NCBI RefSeq assembly: GCF_016654115.1 | Contig: NZ_JAEQAZ010000092.1 | Location: 1-34,585 of the forward strand | DNA length: 34,585 nt | Reading direction: 5' to 3' | Origin: Streptomyces sp. MBT53 | GTDB lineage: Bacteria; Actinomycetota; Actinomycetes; Streptomycetales; Streptomycetaceae | In this document: piece by piece, positions 8,409-17,299 of the stretch | How positions within the stretch are numbered: the stretch's first letter is position 1 | Layout: each line of letters opens with the position of its first letter | Translations under genes and position numbers: made by a program | The notes under the pieces: model-generated | Told to the model about the DNA's origin: nothing | The model's input: only the letters and a program-made list of their open reading frames with translations | Database searches by the model: none

Positions 8409-8915
8409 TTACGCGTCCTTGGACTCCTCGTCGGCCTCAACCTCAGCCGGCTTCGCGTCCTCGACGACCTCGACCGGAGCCTCGACAACAGCCTCGGCAT
8501 CCTTCGCCGCACGCTTCGTCGCGGCCTCGGCCTCGCCGGTCGCGGCCTGCGCGACGGTCAGGGCCTCGACGAGCTCGATGACAGCCATGGGCGCGTTGTC
8601 GCCACGACGGTTACCGATCTTGGTGATACGGGTGTAGCCACCGGGACGGTTCTCGTAGCGCGGGCCGATCTCGGTGAAGAGCGTGTGGACGACGCTCTTG
8701 TCCGTGATCACCTGGAGCACCTGACGGCGGTTGTGAAGGTCGCCCTTCTTCGCCTTGGTGACCAGACGCTCGGCGTAGGGCCGCAGCTTGCGGGCCTTCG
8801 CCTCGGTGGTGGTGATACGGCCGTGCTCGAAGAGCGACTTCGCGAGGTTCGCGATGAGGAGCTTCTCGTGCGCGGCGCTGCCGCCCAGACGGGCACCCTT
8901 GGTGGGCTTCGGCAT
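8409..8915 (-). CDS. rplQ: 50S ribosomal protein L17
   Basis: 168 residues, ATG preceded by GGAGA. The first about 120 residues are the L17 domain (starts MPKPTKGARLGG, contains the RITKIGNRRGDNAPMA segment near its end). L17 sits at the exit side of the large subunit. The C-terminal about 45 residues are an Ala/Glu/Val-rich acidic tail found in actinobacterial L17 but absent in E. coli (127 aa). Gene order rpoA-rplQ is the standard end of the alpha operon. The 83-base spacer from rpoA holds a 9-pair hairpin. Confidence 0.97.
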   Translation of the reverse strand: MPKPTKGARLGGSAAHEKLLIANLAKSLFEHGRITTTEAKARKLRPYAERLVTKAKKGDLHNRRQVLQVITDKSVVHTLFTEIGPRYENRPGGYTRITKIGNRRGDNAPMAVIELVEALTVAQAATGEAEAATKRAAKDAEAVVEAPVEVVEDAKPAEVEADEESKDA

Positions 8916-8966
8916 TTCTTTCTCCTTGGTATCTGCCCCGGCCGTATGAGGTACCGGAGTCAGGAC

Positions 8967-8988
8967 CCGGTGAGCGGACGCTCACCGG
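8967..8988 (-). promoter_or_regulatory. Hairpin in rpoA-rplQ spacer
   Basis: Perfect 9-pair stem (8967-8975 with 8980-8988) and a 4-base loop, 11 bases after the rpoA stop. No T run follows, so it is more likely an RNA-stability or partial attenuation element than a full terminator. Confidence 0.5.
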
Positions 8989-8998
8989 CAACAACCGA

Positions 8999-10021
8999 TC
9001 AGTACTGCTCGGTCTCCACAAAACCCGCGTCCACGTCGTCGTCGGCGCCGAAGGCGTCGGCAGCGGCCGTCGGGTCGAATCCGGGCGGGCTGTCCTTGAG
9101 GGCCAGGCCCATGCCGGCCAGCTTCGCCTTGACCTCGTCGATGGACTTCGCGCCGAAGTTGCGGATGTCCAGGAGGTCGGCCTCGGAACGAGCCACGAGC
9201 TCACCCACGGAGTGGATGCCCTCGCGCTTGAGGCAGTTGTAGGAGCGGACGGTGAGTTCCAGCTCCTCGATCGGCAGGGCGAGGTCGGCGGCCAGGGCGG
9301 CGTCCGTGGGGGACGGGCCCATGTCGATGCCCTCGGCGTCGATGTTCAGCTCGCGCGCGAGACCGAACAGCTCCACCAGGGTCTTGCCGGCCGACGCCAT
9401 CGCGTCACGGGGACGCATCGCCTGCTTGGTCTCGACATCGACGATCAGCTTGTCGAAGTCGGTGCGCTGCTCGACACGCGTCGCCTCGACCTTGTACGTG
9501 ACCTTCAGCACCGGCGAGTAGATCGAGTCGACCGGGATCCGGCCGATCTCCTGACCCACCTGCTTGTTCTGCACCGCGGAGACGTAACCACGGCCACGCT
9601 CGACCGTGAGCTCCATCTCCAGCTTGCCCTTGCCGTTCAGCGTGGCCAGGACCAGGTCCGGGTTGTGCACCTCGACACCGGCCGGGGGCGCGATGTCGGC
9701 GGCGGTGACCAGACCCGGACCCTGCTTGCGCAGGTACATCACGACCGGCTCGTCGTGCTCACTGCTCACGACGAGCTGCTTGATGTTGAGGATCAGGTCG
9801 GTGACGTCCTCCTTGACGCCCGGCACGGTGGTGAACTCGTGCAGGACACCGTCGATCCGGATGCTGGTGACAGCGGCTCCGGGGATCGAGGAGAGGAGCG
9901 TACGGCGGAGGGAGTTGCCGAGGGTGTAGCCGAAGCCGGGCTCCAGCGGCTCGATCACGAACCGGGACCGGAACTCGTCGACGACCTCTTCGGTCAGAGA
10001 CGGACGCTGAGCGATCAGCAT
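8999..10021 (-). CDS. rpoA: RNA polymerase alpha subunit
   Basis: 340 residues, the usual length in Streptomyces. The N-terminal domain (1 to about 230) holds the dimer interface and beta/beta' contacts (GFGYTLGNSLRRTLLSSIPG). A linker leads to the C-terminal domain (about 250-320: ELTVRSYNCLKREGI ... DLLDIRNFGAKSIDE), the two helix-hairpin-helix elements that bind UP-element DNA and activators. The acidic tail ends in ETEQY. Start is an ATG with GAAGGA about 8 bases upstream. Flanked by rpsK upstream and rplQ downstream, with hairpins in both spacers, which could set the ratio of RNA polymerase to ribosomal proteins (inference). Confidence 0.98.
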   Translation of the reverse strand: MLIAQRPSLTEEVVDEFRSRFVIEPLEPGFGYTLGNSLRRTLLSSIPGAAVTSIRIDGVLHEFTTVPGVKEDVTDLILNIKQLVVSSEHDEPVVMYLRKQGPGLVTAADIAPPAGVEVHNPDLVLATLNGKGKLEMELTVERGRGYVSAVQNKQVGQEIGRIPVDSIYSPVLKVTYKVEATRVEQRTDFDKLIVDVETKQAMRPRDAMASAGKTLVELFGLARELNIDAEGIDMGPSPTDAALAADLALPIEELELTVRSYNCLKREGIHSVGELVARSEADLLDIRNFGAKSIDEVKAKLAGMGLALKDSPPGFDPTAAADAFGADDDVDAGFVETEQY

Positions 10022-10083
10022 GAGGTGATTCCTTCAGTCTTGGACACCCACTATTTGATGTCCTGCTGTTCCTACAAGGGTAC

Positions 10084-10115
10084 GGGCGATACGGCACCGA
10101 AGTGCCGTACCGCCC
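10084..10115 (-). promoter_or_regulatory. Hairpin in rpsK-rpoA spacer
   Basis: Stem TACGGCAC/GTGCCGTA (10090-10097 with 10102-10109) closed by a CGAA loop, extended after one mismatch by GGGCG/CGCCC (10084-10088, 10111-10115). It lies in the 116-base gap after rpsK, upstream of rpoA, where a partial terminator or processing site would separate ribosomal-protein from polymerase expression. Confidence 0.55.
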
Positions 10116-10137
10116 GCATCCTCAAGACAGCCGTGCG

Positions 10138-10542
10138 TCAGACGCGGCGGCGCTTCGGCGGACGGCAGCCGTTGTGCGGGGTGGGGGTGACGTCCTGGAT
10201 GGAGCCGACCTCAAGACCGGTGGCCTGGAGGGAGCGGATCGCGGTCTCGCGACCGGAGCCCGGGCCCTTCACGAAGACGTCGACCTTGCGCATGCCGTGC
10301 TCCTGCGCGCGACGGGCGGCCGACTCGGCGGCCATCTGCGCGGCGAAGGGGGTGGACTTGCGCGAGCCCTTGAAGCCGACGTGGCCGGCGGAGGCCCAGG
10401 AGATCACGTTGCCCGAGGGGTCCGTGATCGAGACGATCGTGTTGTTGAACGTGCTCTTGATGTGCGCGTGGCCGTGAGCGACGTTCTTCTTTTCCTTGCG
10501 GCGCACCTTCTTGGCAGCGCCCTGACGACCCTTGGGGGGCAT
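10138..10542 (-). CDS. rpsK: 30S ribosomal protein S11
   Basis: 134 residues with the family's MPPKGRQGAAKK start, the IKSTFNNTIVSITDPSGNVISW core, and the C-terminal DVTPTPHNGCRPPKRRRV block that ends nearly all bacterial S11. S11 lines the platform of the small subunit and contacts mRNA near the E site. AGGAG lies 6 bases upstream of the ATG. The gap from rpsM is 69 bases. Confidence 0.98.
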   Translation of the reverse strand: MPPKGRQGAAKKVRRKEKKNVAHGHAHIKSTFNNTIVSITDPSGNVISWASAGHVGFKGSRKSTPFAAQMAAESAARRAQEHGMRKVDVFVKGPGSGRETAIRSLQATGLEVGSIQDVTPTPHNGCRPPKRRRV

Positions 10543-10611
10543 CTATTACTCCTACGGGGAGGTGGTCGGTCCTACAGCGAAGACCGCTGGTGAAGCGTTG
10601 TCCGCTGCGGA

Positions 10612-10992
10612 CTACTTCTTGCCCGGCTTCTTCTTGCCGGCGATGGCGCGACGCGGACCCTTGCGGGTACGAGCGTTCGTGCTGGTGCGCTGACCGCGAA
10701 CGGGCAGACCACGACGGTGACGGAGACCCTGGTAGCAGCCGATCTCCACCTTGCGGCGGATGTCGGCCTGGATCTCGCGACGGAGGTCACCCTCGGTCTT
10801 GATGTTGGCGTCGACGTACTCACGAATCGCGACGAGCTGCTCTTCCGAGAGGTCGCGAACGCGGGTGTTGGGGTCGATGCCGGTCTCGGCCAGCGTCAGC
10901 TGGGAAAGGGTCCGACCAATGCCGAACACGTAGGTGAGGGCGACCTCCACGCGCTTTTCGCGCGGGATGTCGACACCGGAAACGCGTGCCAT
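10612..10992 (-). CDS. rpsM: 30S ribosomal protein S13
   Basis: 126 residues. N-terminal helix-two-turn-helix region (ARVSGVDIPREKRVEVALTYVFGIG) and the basic C-terminal extension GLRHRRGLPVRGQRTSTNARTRKG-type segment (about 90-115) that reaches the P-site tRNA. S13 sits in the head and bridges to the large subunit. The ATG has AGGAG 8 bases upstream. The 206-base gap from rpmJ is long for this operon; it contains no gene that I can see. Confidence 0.98.
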   Translation of the reverse strand: MARVSGVDIPREKRVEVALTYVFGIGRTLSQLTLAETGIDPNTRVRDLSEEQLVAIREYVDANIKTEGDLRREIQADIRRKVEIGCYQGLRHRRGLPVRGQRTSTNARTRKGPRRAIAGKKKPGKK

Positions 10993-11198
10993 TCAATGGC
11001 TCCTGGTGATCTTCGGAGGTCTTCCGCAGAACCGGATCCCAGCCGCCGGCCTCTTCGTTCGAAGATTTGGTACGGCGTGGGTCCCCAGCCTCCGAGCCGG
11101 GGGTGTCGGACGCCTACTACGCCCGGGTCCTGCGTATGAACATGTATTGCTCGCGTCGCGCGAATCTCTGCGAACAGCTGCAGAGGGAAGGTCGTGCG

Positions 11199-11312
11199 TC
11201 AGCCCTGGCGCTGCTTGTGGCGCGGGTTCTCGCAGATGACCATGACCCGACCGTGACGGCGGATCACCCTGCACTTGTCGCAGATCTTCTTGACGCTCGG
11301 CTTGACCTTCAT
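11199..11312 (-). CDS. rpmJ: 50S ribosomal protein L36, zinc-binding form
   Basis: 37 residues, starting MKVKPSVKKICDKCRVIRRH and ending HKQRQG. It carries the zinc ligands C11, C14, C27 and H32 (C+ form). L36 is a small core protein of the large subunit near helices 89 and 97. This C+ copy is expected to be used when zinc is plentiful; Streptomyces often carry a zinc-free paralogue under Zur control elsewhere (family knowledge, not visible here). It lies between infA (59-base gap) and rpsM. Confidence 0.97.
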   Translation of the reverse strand: MKVKPSVKKICDKCRVIRRHGRVMVICENPRHKQRQG

Positions 11313-11371
11313 TGGTGAGGTTCTCCGGGTCAGTTGCCTGCGGCGCCGCTTGCGCGGAACCTAGGCAAGAT

Positions 11372-11593
11372 CTACTTGTAGCGGTAGACGATCCGGCCAC
11401 GCGTGAGGTCGTACGGAGACAGCTCCACCACGACCCGGTCGTCAGGGAGGATACGGATGTAGTGCATACGCATCTTGCCGCTGATGTGTGCCAGGACCTG
11501 GTGGCCGTTCTGGAGCTCGACCTTGAACATGGCGTTCGGAAGAGACTCGACGACAGTGCCCTCGATCTCGATGGCACCTTGCTTCTTGGCCAC
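11372..11593 (-). CDS. infA: Translation initiation factor IF-1
   Basis: 73 residues when started at the GTG at 11593-11591 (AKKQGAIEIEG ... GRIVYRYK). This is the usual IF-1 length, and AAGGG lies about 7 bases upstream of the GTG. Upstream in-frame ATGs would add residues not found in the family. The whole protein is one OB fold (S1-like) that binds the 30S A site during initiation. It is separated from map by about 225 bases that include a copy of a Streptomyces repeat, so infA probably has its own promoter; I could not fix one with confidence. Confidence 0.97.
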   Translation of the reverse strand: MAKKQGAIEIEGTVVESLPNAMFKVELQNGHQVLAHISGKMRMHYIRILPDDRVVVELSPYDLTRGRIVYRYK

Positions 11594-11764
11594 GCTTCGC
11601 CCTTCGAATCGACTACCTTGATCGACTCGGTGCGTTCCCCTTGCGGGGTGCATGCGGACATGCGGGTGCACGAGAGCCGACGAGTCAGTCTACGTCAGGG
11701 CCCTCGGAAAGACGAATCGATGGAGGATGCCCCGGCACGAAGATCACTAAGCCCAGGAGAGGTA

Positions 11765-11795
11765 TTTAGGGGCGCGGGGAACTGCGCGCCCAGCC
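11765..11795. repeat. Streptomyces intergenic repeat, copy 2
   Basis: Same 31-base word as at 8351-8381 with a single A-to-C difference. It lies between map and infA. Both copies follow the 3' end of one minus-strand gene and precede the next. Confidence 0.8.
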
Positions 11796-11818
11796 CCCAC
11801 CGCGCCGCGGACGAACAA

Positions 11819-12655
11819 CTAGGCGAGCGGATCCGGCGCAGCCGTGATCCCGAACTCAGCCAGCTTCGCCTTACCCCCGTCGGGAGCCGTAAGCACCAAC
11901 GGCCCCTCCTCGGTCAACGCAACCGAGTGCTCCCAGTGGGACGACCAAGTCCCGTCAGTCGTAATCACGGTCCAGTCATCCGAGAGCACCTCGGTCTTCG
12001 GCGTACCGAGCGACACCATCGGCTCGATCGCCAGGCAGAACCCGGGAATCAGCTTGGGCCCCTTGCCCCGCCGCTTCTCCACATAGTTCAGCAGATGCGG
12101 ATCCATGTGCATCTCGGTACCGATGCCGTGACCGCCGTAGTCCTCGACGATCCCGTACTTGCCGCCGCCGGGCTTCGGCTGCCGCCGGATGTACGTCTCG
12201 ATGGCGCGGGAGATGTCGACGAGCCGGTTGCCGAGCTTCATCGCGGCGATGCCCGCCCACATCGACTCCTCGGTCACCCGGGAGAGCTCGATGAGCTCAG
12301 GGGCGTGACCGGAGCCGACGAACGCGGTGTACGCCGCGTCCCCGTGCCAGCCGTCGATGATCGCGCCGCAGTCGATGGAGATGATGTCGCCGTCCTTCAG
12401 CACCACCTCGTCGGAGGGGATGCCGTGGACGACGACCTCGTTCACCGAGGTGCAGATGGTGGCCGGGAAGCCGCCGTAGCCAAGGAAGTTGGGCTTCGCG
12501 TTGTGGTCGGCGAGGACCTTGCGGGCCACCTCGTCCAGGTCCTTCGTGCTCGCGCCGGGTACGGCCGCTTCACGCGTGGCCGCGTGGATCGCGGCGACGA
12601 CCAGCCCCGCCTCGCGCATCTTGGCGATCTGCTCGGGGGTCTTGATCTGCACCAT
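11819..12655 (-). CDS. map: Type I methionine aminopeptidase
   Basis: 278 residues from ATG 12655 (VQIKTPEQIAKMREAGLVV); an upstream in-frame ATG at 12697 would add 14 poorly conserved residues. Removes the initiator Met from new proteins. The five metal ligands of the pita-bread fold are visible: two Asp in IDCGAIIDGWHGD, His in GGHGIGTEMH, Glu in LAIEPM, and Glu in EHSVALTEEG. In most Streptomyces map follows adk directly; here two accessory genes lie between them. It is preceded by 107 bases in which a separate promoter must lie if map is not read from upstream. Confidence 0.95.
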   Translation of the reverse strand: MVQIKTPEQIAKMREAGLVVAAIHAATREAAVPGASTKDLDEVARKVLADHNAKPNFLGYGGFPATICTSVNEVVVHGIPSDEVVLKDGDIISIDCGAIIDGWHGDAAYTAFVGSGHAPELIELSRVTEESMWAGIAAMKLGNRLVDISRAIETYIRRQPKPGGGKYGIVEDYGGHGIGTEMHMDPHLLNYVEKRRGKGPKLIPGFCLAIEPMVSLGTPKTEVLSDDWTVITTDGTWSSHWEHSVALTEEGPLVLTAPDGGKAKLAEFGITAAPDPLA

Positions 12656-12762
12656 CAGCTCTGCCTTCTCACGGGTGCCCGTCCAGTTTTTGTACACCGC
12701 AACAGTACGGCCCCCCTACGGCGTGGCGACACTTGGTCGCGCCGGTCGCGGCCGCACCCCGG

Positions 12763-13983
12763 TCAGCGCCGGGTGAGTACCGGGAACCAGCGGCTCTCGT
12801 CGTGCAGGTTCGCCGTCCGGAAGCCGGAGAGCGGAGTGACCTTGCCGTCCAGACCGACCAGGAGCAGTTGGTTGCGGAACTCGCCTTCGCCAGGGCTGCA
12901 GCGGTCGGGGGCGCAACGCCAGACGATGAGGTGACTGTCGTCGGCCCACGCGAGCAGCTGCTGGCCGGGGATCACCGCGGCCCGCTTGCCGGTCCTCGCA
13001 TTCCTGATCTCGGAGACGATCTCGTCGCCCTTCCCGACGAAGTCGCCCGTCACGAGTTTCCCGTCGGGAGACAGGACCGTCTCCGGGTAGGGCAGACGCT
13101 TCTCCTGATCCGGGGCAGGCGTCTTCTTGCCGGTCACGCCGTAGTAGATCTTGCCCGTCTCACTCTTGCCGGGTGCCCAGACCAGTTTCCCGTCACGGCT
13201 CCAGTAGAAGTCCTGACGCCCGCCGACCGGCATCCCCTCCGTGTTCTTCTTGGTGGGGTTATCGGCGAAGTCCGCCCTGCCGGTGGCGACATCGATCACG
13301 TAGAAGCCCGTGCGGCTCTGCTTGGGTCCCGGCACGCTCTTGCCGTTGAGCTTGTAGGAGGCGTCCTTGAACAGACCGTCCGGGTCGAGGCTGTACGCCG
13401 TCGCCAGCAGGCGTTTGCCGTCCGGTGAGAACTGCACACTGCCGACGCTCCTGTCGACCTTGATCCAGCGCTGCACCTTGCCCGTGGCCAGGTTCAGCAG
13501 TCCGATCCGGCCGACGGGCAGATCACGCTCGAGCACCGCCGCGGTCCGCATCCCGGGGGCGACGTCCAGCCAGGCCCAGTCGGCCTTCTCGTACCGCTCG
13601 GTGGTCGTGTTGAGCAAGCGCCACTCGTAGGTGCCGATCGCGTTCCCGTTCGGCAGCTTCACGAGCTTCATCGTGTAGTACGCCGAGACGGCGCTTCTCC
13701 CCGCGGCGATCAGCTGTCGAGGAGGCGACTGACCGGGGTGCGCCGACACGTTCGTGACGTCGGTCACGCCCGCGGGCCCCGCCTGCGCATCACCGCCGCC
13801 GCGCCGGGCGAGCGACACCGCGAGCCCCGCGACCACGACGGCCGCGACGACGGCAGCCAGCGCGAGGCGTCGAGCCCTGCGGCGGCGCGACAGCTGTTGT
13901 GTCCGTTCGGCGGATTCCGCGGCCGGTCGCGTCACCGAGGAGGACGCCTTGAACGCTGTGCGGGCATGCGGGTCGGGAGTCAT
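12763..13983 (-). CDS. Membrane-anchored WD40/TolB-like beta-propeller protein
   Basis: 406 residues. Of two nearby ATGs the one at 13983 is preferred because GGAGG lies 7 bases upstream; the ATG at 13989 is too close. A short cytosolic N terminus with RRRRARR (33-39) precedes one membrane helix (about 40-59), placing the rest outside. The outer part has repeats of the type SVQFSPDGKRLLA, FYWSRDGKLVWAPG and VLSPDGKLVTGDF, typical of beta-propeller blades, but no catalytic motif. Function unknown. No lipobox. It sits inside the adk-map interval and is preceded by a strong terminator, so it must have its own promoter between 13990 and 14060. Confidence 0.75.
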   Translation of the reverse strand: MTPDPHARTAFKASSSVTRPAAESAERTQQLSRRRRARRLALAAVVAAVVVAGLAVSLARRGGGDAQAGPAGVTDVTNVSAHPGQSPPRQLIAAGRSAVSAYYTMKLVKLPNGNAIGTYEWRLLNTTTERYEKADWAWLDVAPGMRTAAVLERDLPVGRIGLLNLATGKVQRWIKVDRSVGSVQFSPDGKRLLATAYSLDPDGLFKDASYKLNGKSVPGPKQSRTGFYVIDVATGRADFADNPTKKNTEGMPVGGRQDFYWSRDGKLVWAPGKSETGKIYYGVTGKKTPAPDQEKRLPYPETVLSPDGKLVTGDFVGKGDEIVSEIRNARTGKRAAVIPGQQLLAWADDSHLIVWRCAPDRCSPGEGEFRNQLLLVGLDGKVTPLSGFRTANLHDESRWFPVLTRR

Positions 13984-14060
13984 GCTCATACCTCCACGGG
14001 GAAGACGACTGGGCCGGGGATCTGGTCGGCAGGTGCGAAGCCCCCTGTGCAGGCGAACAA

Positions 14061-14099
14061 CGATGGGGCTGCTCCCGCAACACCGGAGCAGCCCCATCG
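14061..14099 (-). terminator. Strong hairpin terminator after the small secreted protein gene
   Basis: Perfect 15-pair stem (14061-14075 with 14085-14099) and 9-base loop, 72 bases after the stop of the minus-strand gene at 14172. No T tract, as is common in Streptomyces. It isolates the secreted-protein gene from the beta-propeller gene. Confidence 0.8.
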
Positions 14100-14171
14100 C
14101 AGTTGTTCTCAACCCATGACCAGATCGAGCGGCAGGACGAATGCACGGGGTGAGGTCAAGGCACCCGCGGT

Positions 14172-14534
14172 TTATTCGTTGAACCAGTCGGAGTAGTAAC
14201 CGATGAGGTCGCCGTGCCACCAGACCAGCATCTTCACGTTGCCGAAGCCGACGTTGTACGGGTGCTTGCCGCAGCCGGCGTCGCCGCCGTCTTCGATGCT
14301 GAACACGTTCGCGCTGCTGGCATTCCACAGATTGCCGGTCACGCCGTACCCATCGGCTTTGGTGTCACAGACCGAGAACACATCGCCGTCGTCGTGGAAG
14401 TGCATGTACCCACGGCCGTACGGAAGGTTGACGGTCTTGTCGGTGAGGGCCTGCGCCGAGGTGGACATCCCCACGACCAGGGCGGCGGACGCGCCGACGA
14501 CCAGTGTTGCGCGAGCGAGCTTTGACTTGATCAC
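14172..14534 (-). CDS. Small secreted protein of unknown function
   Basis: 120 residues, GTG start with AGGGGG 4 bases upstream. Signal peptide: basic IKSKLARA, hydrophobic core TLVVGASAALVVGM, and cleavage after AQA (about residue 29). The mature part (about 91 residues) is rich in Gly, Asp and aromatic residues and has two Cys (in FSVCDTK and DAGCGKH) that could form one disulfide. It resembles the many short exported proteins of Streptomyces with no assigned role. It has its own promoter and terminator, so it is a single-gene unit between the adk terminator and the beta-propeller gene. A 12-base palindrome (14545-14556) lies next to the ribosome site. Confidence 0.8.
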   Translation of the reverse strand: MIKSKLARATLVVGASAALVVGMSTSAQALTDKTVNLPYGRGYMHFHDDGDVFSVCDTKADGYGVTGNLWNASSANVFSIEDGGDAGCGKHPYNVGFGNVKMLVWWHGDLIGYYSDWFNE

Positions 14535-14597
14535 GATTCCCCCTGCTTCATGAAGCGGGGCACCACTGGTGTTGTCGGTGGTGCCGCAGCGATCCGA

Positions 14598-14627
14598 ACA
14601 CTAGTGCCCATCTCGCGAGCGTGTCCA
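14598..14627 (-). promoter_or_regulatory. Promoter of the small secreted protein gene
   Basis: On the minus strand TGGACA (14627-14622) is followed after 18 bases by TAGTGT (14603-14598), good matches to a Streptomyces vegetative promoter. The leader of about 55 bases includes a 7-pair hairpin (14560-14566 with 14578-14584). Confidence 0.5.
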
Positions 14628-14648
14628 CATCAAATCGGCCCCGCCGGG

Positions 14649-14695
14649 CGACGACAAGGGCTGCCCCGGCACAGCCGGGGCAGCCCTTGTCGTCG
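14649..14695 (-). terminator. Terminator of the spc-secY-adk transcript
   Basis: Perfect 22-pair stem (14649-14670 with 14674-14695) with a 3-base loop, starting 14 bases after the adk stop. It is the strongest hairpin in the window and should end transcription of secY-adk, so map downstream needs another promoter. Confidence 0.85.
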
Positions 14696-14709
14696 TTCTT
14701 CAGCCCTGC

Positions 14710-15359
14710 TCAGGGGTGTGGCAGCGCCTCGATCGCGCGCGCCGTGACCTCGTCCACCTTGCCGAGAGCCGAGATCGTGGCCACCAGGCCCTGGGCCTTG
14801 TAGTAGTCGATGATCGGCTCGGTCTGCGTGTGGTAGACCTCCAGCCGGGTGCGGACCGTGTCCTCGGAGTCGTCGTCGCGCTGGTACAGCTCGCCGCCGC
14901 AGGTGTCACAGACACCGTCCTGCTTCGGCGGGCTGTACGTCACGTGGAAGACGTGGCTGGAGTCCTTCCGGCAGATGCGGCGGCCGGCGATGCGCTTGAC
15001 CACCTCGTCCTCGGAGACCTCCAGGTCCAGCACCGCGTCCAGCTTGATGCCCTCGGTCTTCAGCAGCTCGTCCAGCGCCTCGGCCTGCGACACATTCCGC
15101 GGAAAACCGTCCAGCAGGAAGCCGCCCACGGCGTCCGGCTGCTCCATGCGGTCCTTGGCCATCGCGATGGTGACCTCGTCCGGGACCAGGTTGCCCGCGT
15201 CCATGTAGGACTTCGCCAGTTTGCCGAGCTCCGTGGCCTGACTGATGTTGGCACGGAAGAGATCGCCGGTGGAGATGTGCGGGATGTGCAGCGTCTTGGC
15301 CAGTCGCACAGCCTGCGTTCCCTTACCGGCGCCCGGCGGCCCGACGAGGACGATTCGCA

Positions 15360-15360
<1 letters not shown>
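14710..15360 (-). CDS. adk: Adenylate kinase
   Basis: 216 residues. Converts ATP + AMP to 2 ADP. P-loop GPPGAGKGTQ (7-16), NMP-binding region with STGDLFR, FLLDGFPRN, and a long-type LID (about 125-160) with one Cys-x2-Cys pair (VCDTCGG) plus an upstream Cys in RRICRKD, so a structural zinc site is possible but may lack one ligand. The ATG overlaps the secY stop by one base (TGATG), a sign of translational coupling. A 22-pair terminator follows. Confidence 0.97.
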
Positions 15361-16673
<1,313 letters not shown>

Positions 16674-16785
16674 GGTGCCTCCTGCGACCCCCGCGCGCGT
16701 GCGTCAAGGGTGACGGTCTTGAGGTTCGACGAATAAGAACAGTGCAGGCCACCTTACCGGCGACACTGCCCCCGTGGAACGACCA

Positions 16786-16818
16786 ACCGGGGATACCCCG
16801 TTATGGGGTATCCCCGGT
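16786..16818 (-). terminator. Hairpin between rplO and secY
   Basis: Perfect 14-pair stem (16786-16799 with 16805-16818) with loop GTTAT, 23 bases after the rplO stop. It marks the end, or an attenuation point, of the ribosomal part of the spc operon before secY. Confidence 0.75.
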
Positions 16819-16841
16819 CGGGATCGCTTATGTCATCGCGC

Positions 16842-17297
16842 TCAGACGAGCTCGGTGACGGTACCGCCGGCGGCGGTGATCTTCTCCTTGGCGGAGCCGG
16901 AGACGGCGTCCACCGTCACCTGCAGCGCCACGGAGATCTCGCCCTGGCCGAGGACCTTGACGAGGCTGTTCTTGCGCACCGCACCGTTGGCGACGAGACC
17001 CTCTACGGTGACCTCGCCACCCTCCGGGTACAGGGACGCCAGCTTGTCGAGGTTCACGACCTGGTACTCGGTCTTGAACGGGTTGCGGAAGCCCTTCAGC
17101 TTCGGAAGACGCATGTGGAGGGGCATCTGGCCACCCTCGAAGCGCTCCGGAACCTGGTAACGGGCCTTCGTACCCTTGGTTCCACGACCGGCCGTCTTAC
17201 CCTTCGACGCCTCACCACGACCCACACGGGTCTTGGCGGTCTTGGCGCCCGGGGCGGGACGGAGGTTGTGGATCTTGAGCGGGTTGTTCTCCGCCAT
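16842..17297 (-). CDS. rplO: 50S ribosomal protein L15
   Basis: 151 residues. N-terminal extended, Gly/Arg-rich arm (LKIHNLRPAPGAKTAKTRVGRG) that threads through 23S rRNA, then a globular C-terminal domain (LVANGAVRKNSLVKVLGQGEI). A late-assembling large-subunit protein. The ATG has GGAGG 10 bases upstream and starts 2 bases after the rpmD stop. Confidence 0.98.
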   Translation of the reverse strand: MAENNPLKIHNLRPAPGAKTAKTRVGRGEASKGKTAGRGTKGTKARYQVPERFEGGQMPLHMRLPKLKGFRNPFKTEYQVVNLDKLASLYPEGGEVTVEGLVANGAVRKNSLVKVLGQGEISVALQVTVDAVSGSAKEKITAAGGTVTELV

Positions 17298-17299
17298 GA

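Noticed and set aside
7149..9242. Long plus-strand frame running through the truA and rplQ region
   Set aside because: It spans terminators and is antisense to truA, rplQ and part of rpoA.
10993..11198. Gene in the rpmJ-rpsM gap
   Set aside because: Reading frames there have no ribosome site, no bias and no conserved motif; only a weak CCCC/GGGG hairpin is seen.
11312..12934. Long plus-strand frame antisense to infA and map
   Set aside because: Shadow of conserved minus-strand genes, without start signal or domain.
13984..14328. N-terminal extension of the beta-propeller protein
   Set aside because: It would cross a 15-pair terminator and the secreted-protein gene; the ATG at 13983 has a well-spaced GGAGG.
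14061..14695. CRISPR-like array from the repeated hairpins around the secreted-protein gene
   Set aside because: The hairpins differ in sequence and are not regularly spaced; they are terminators.
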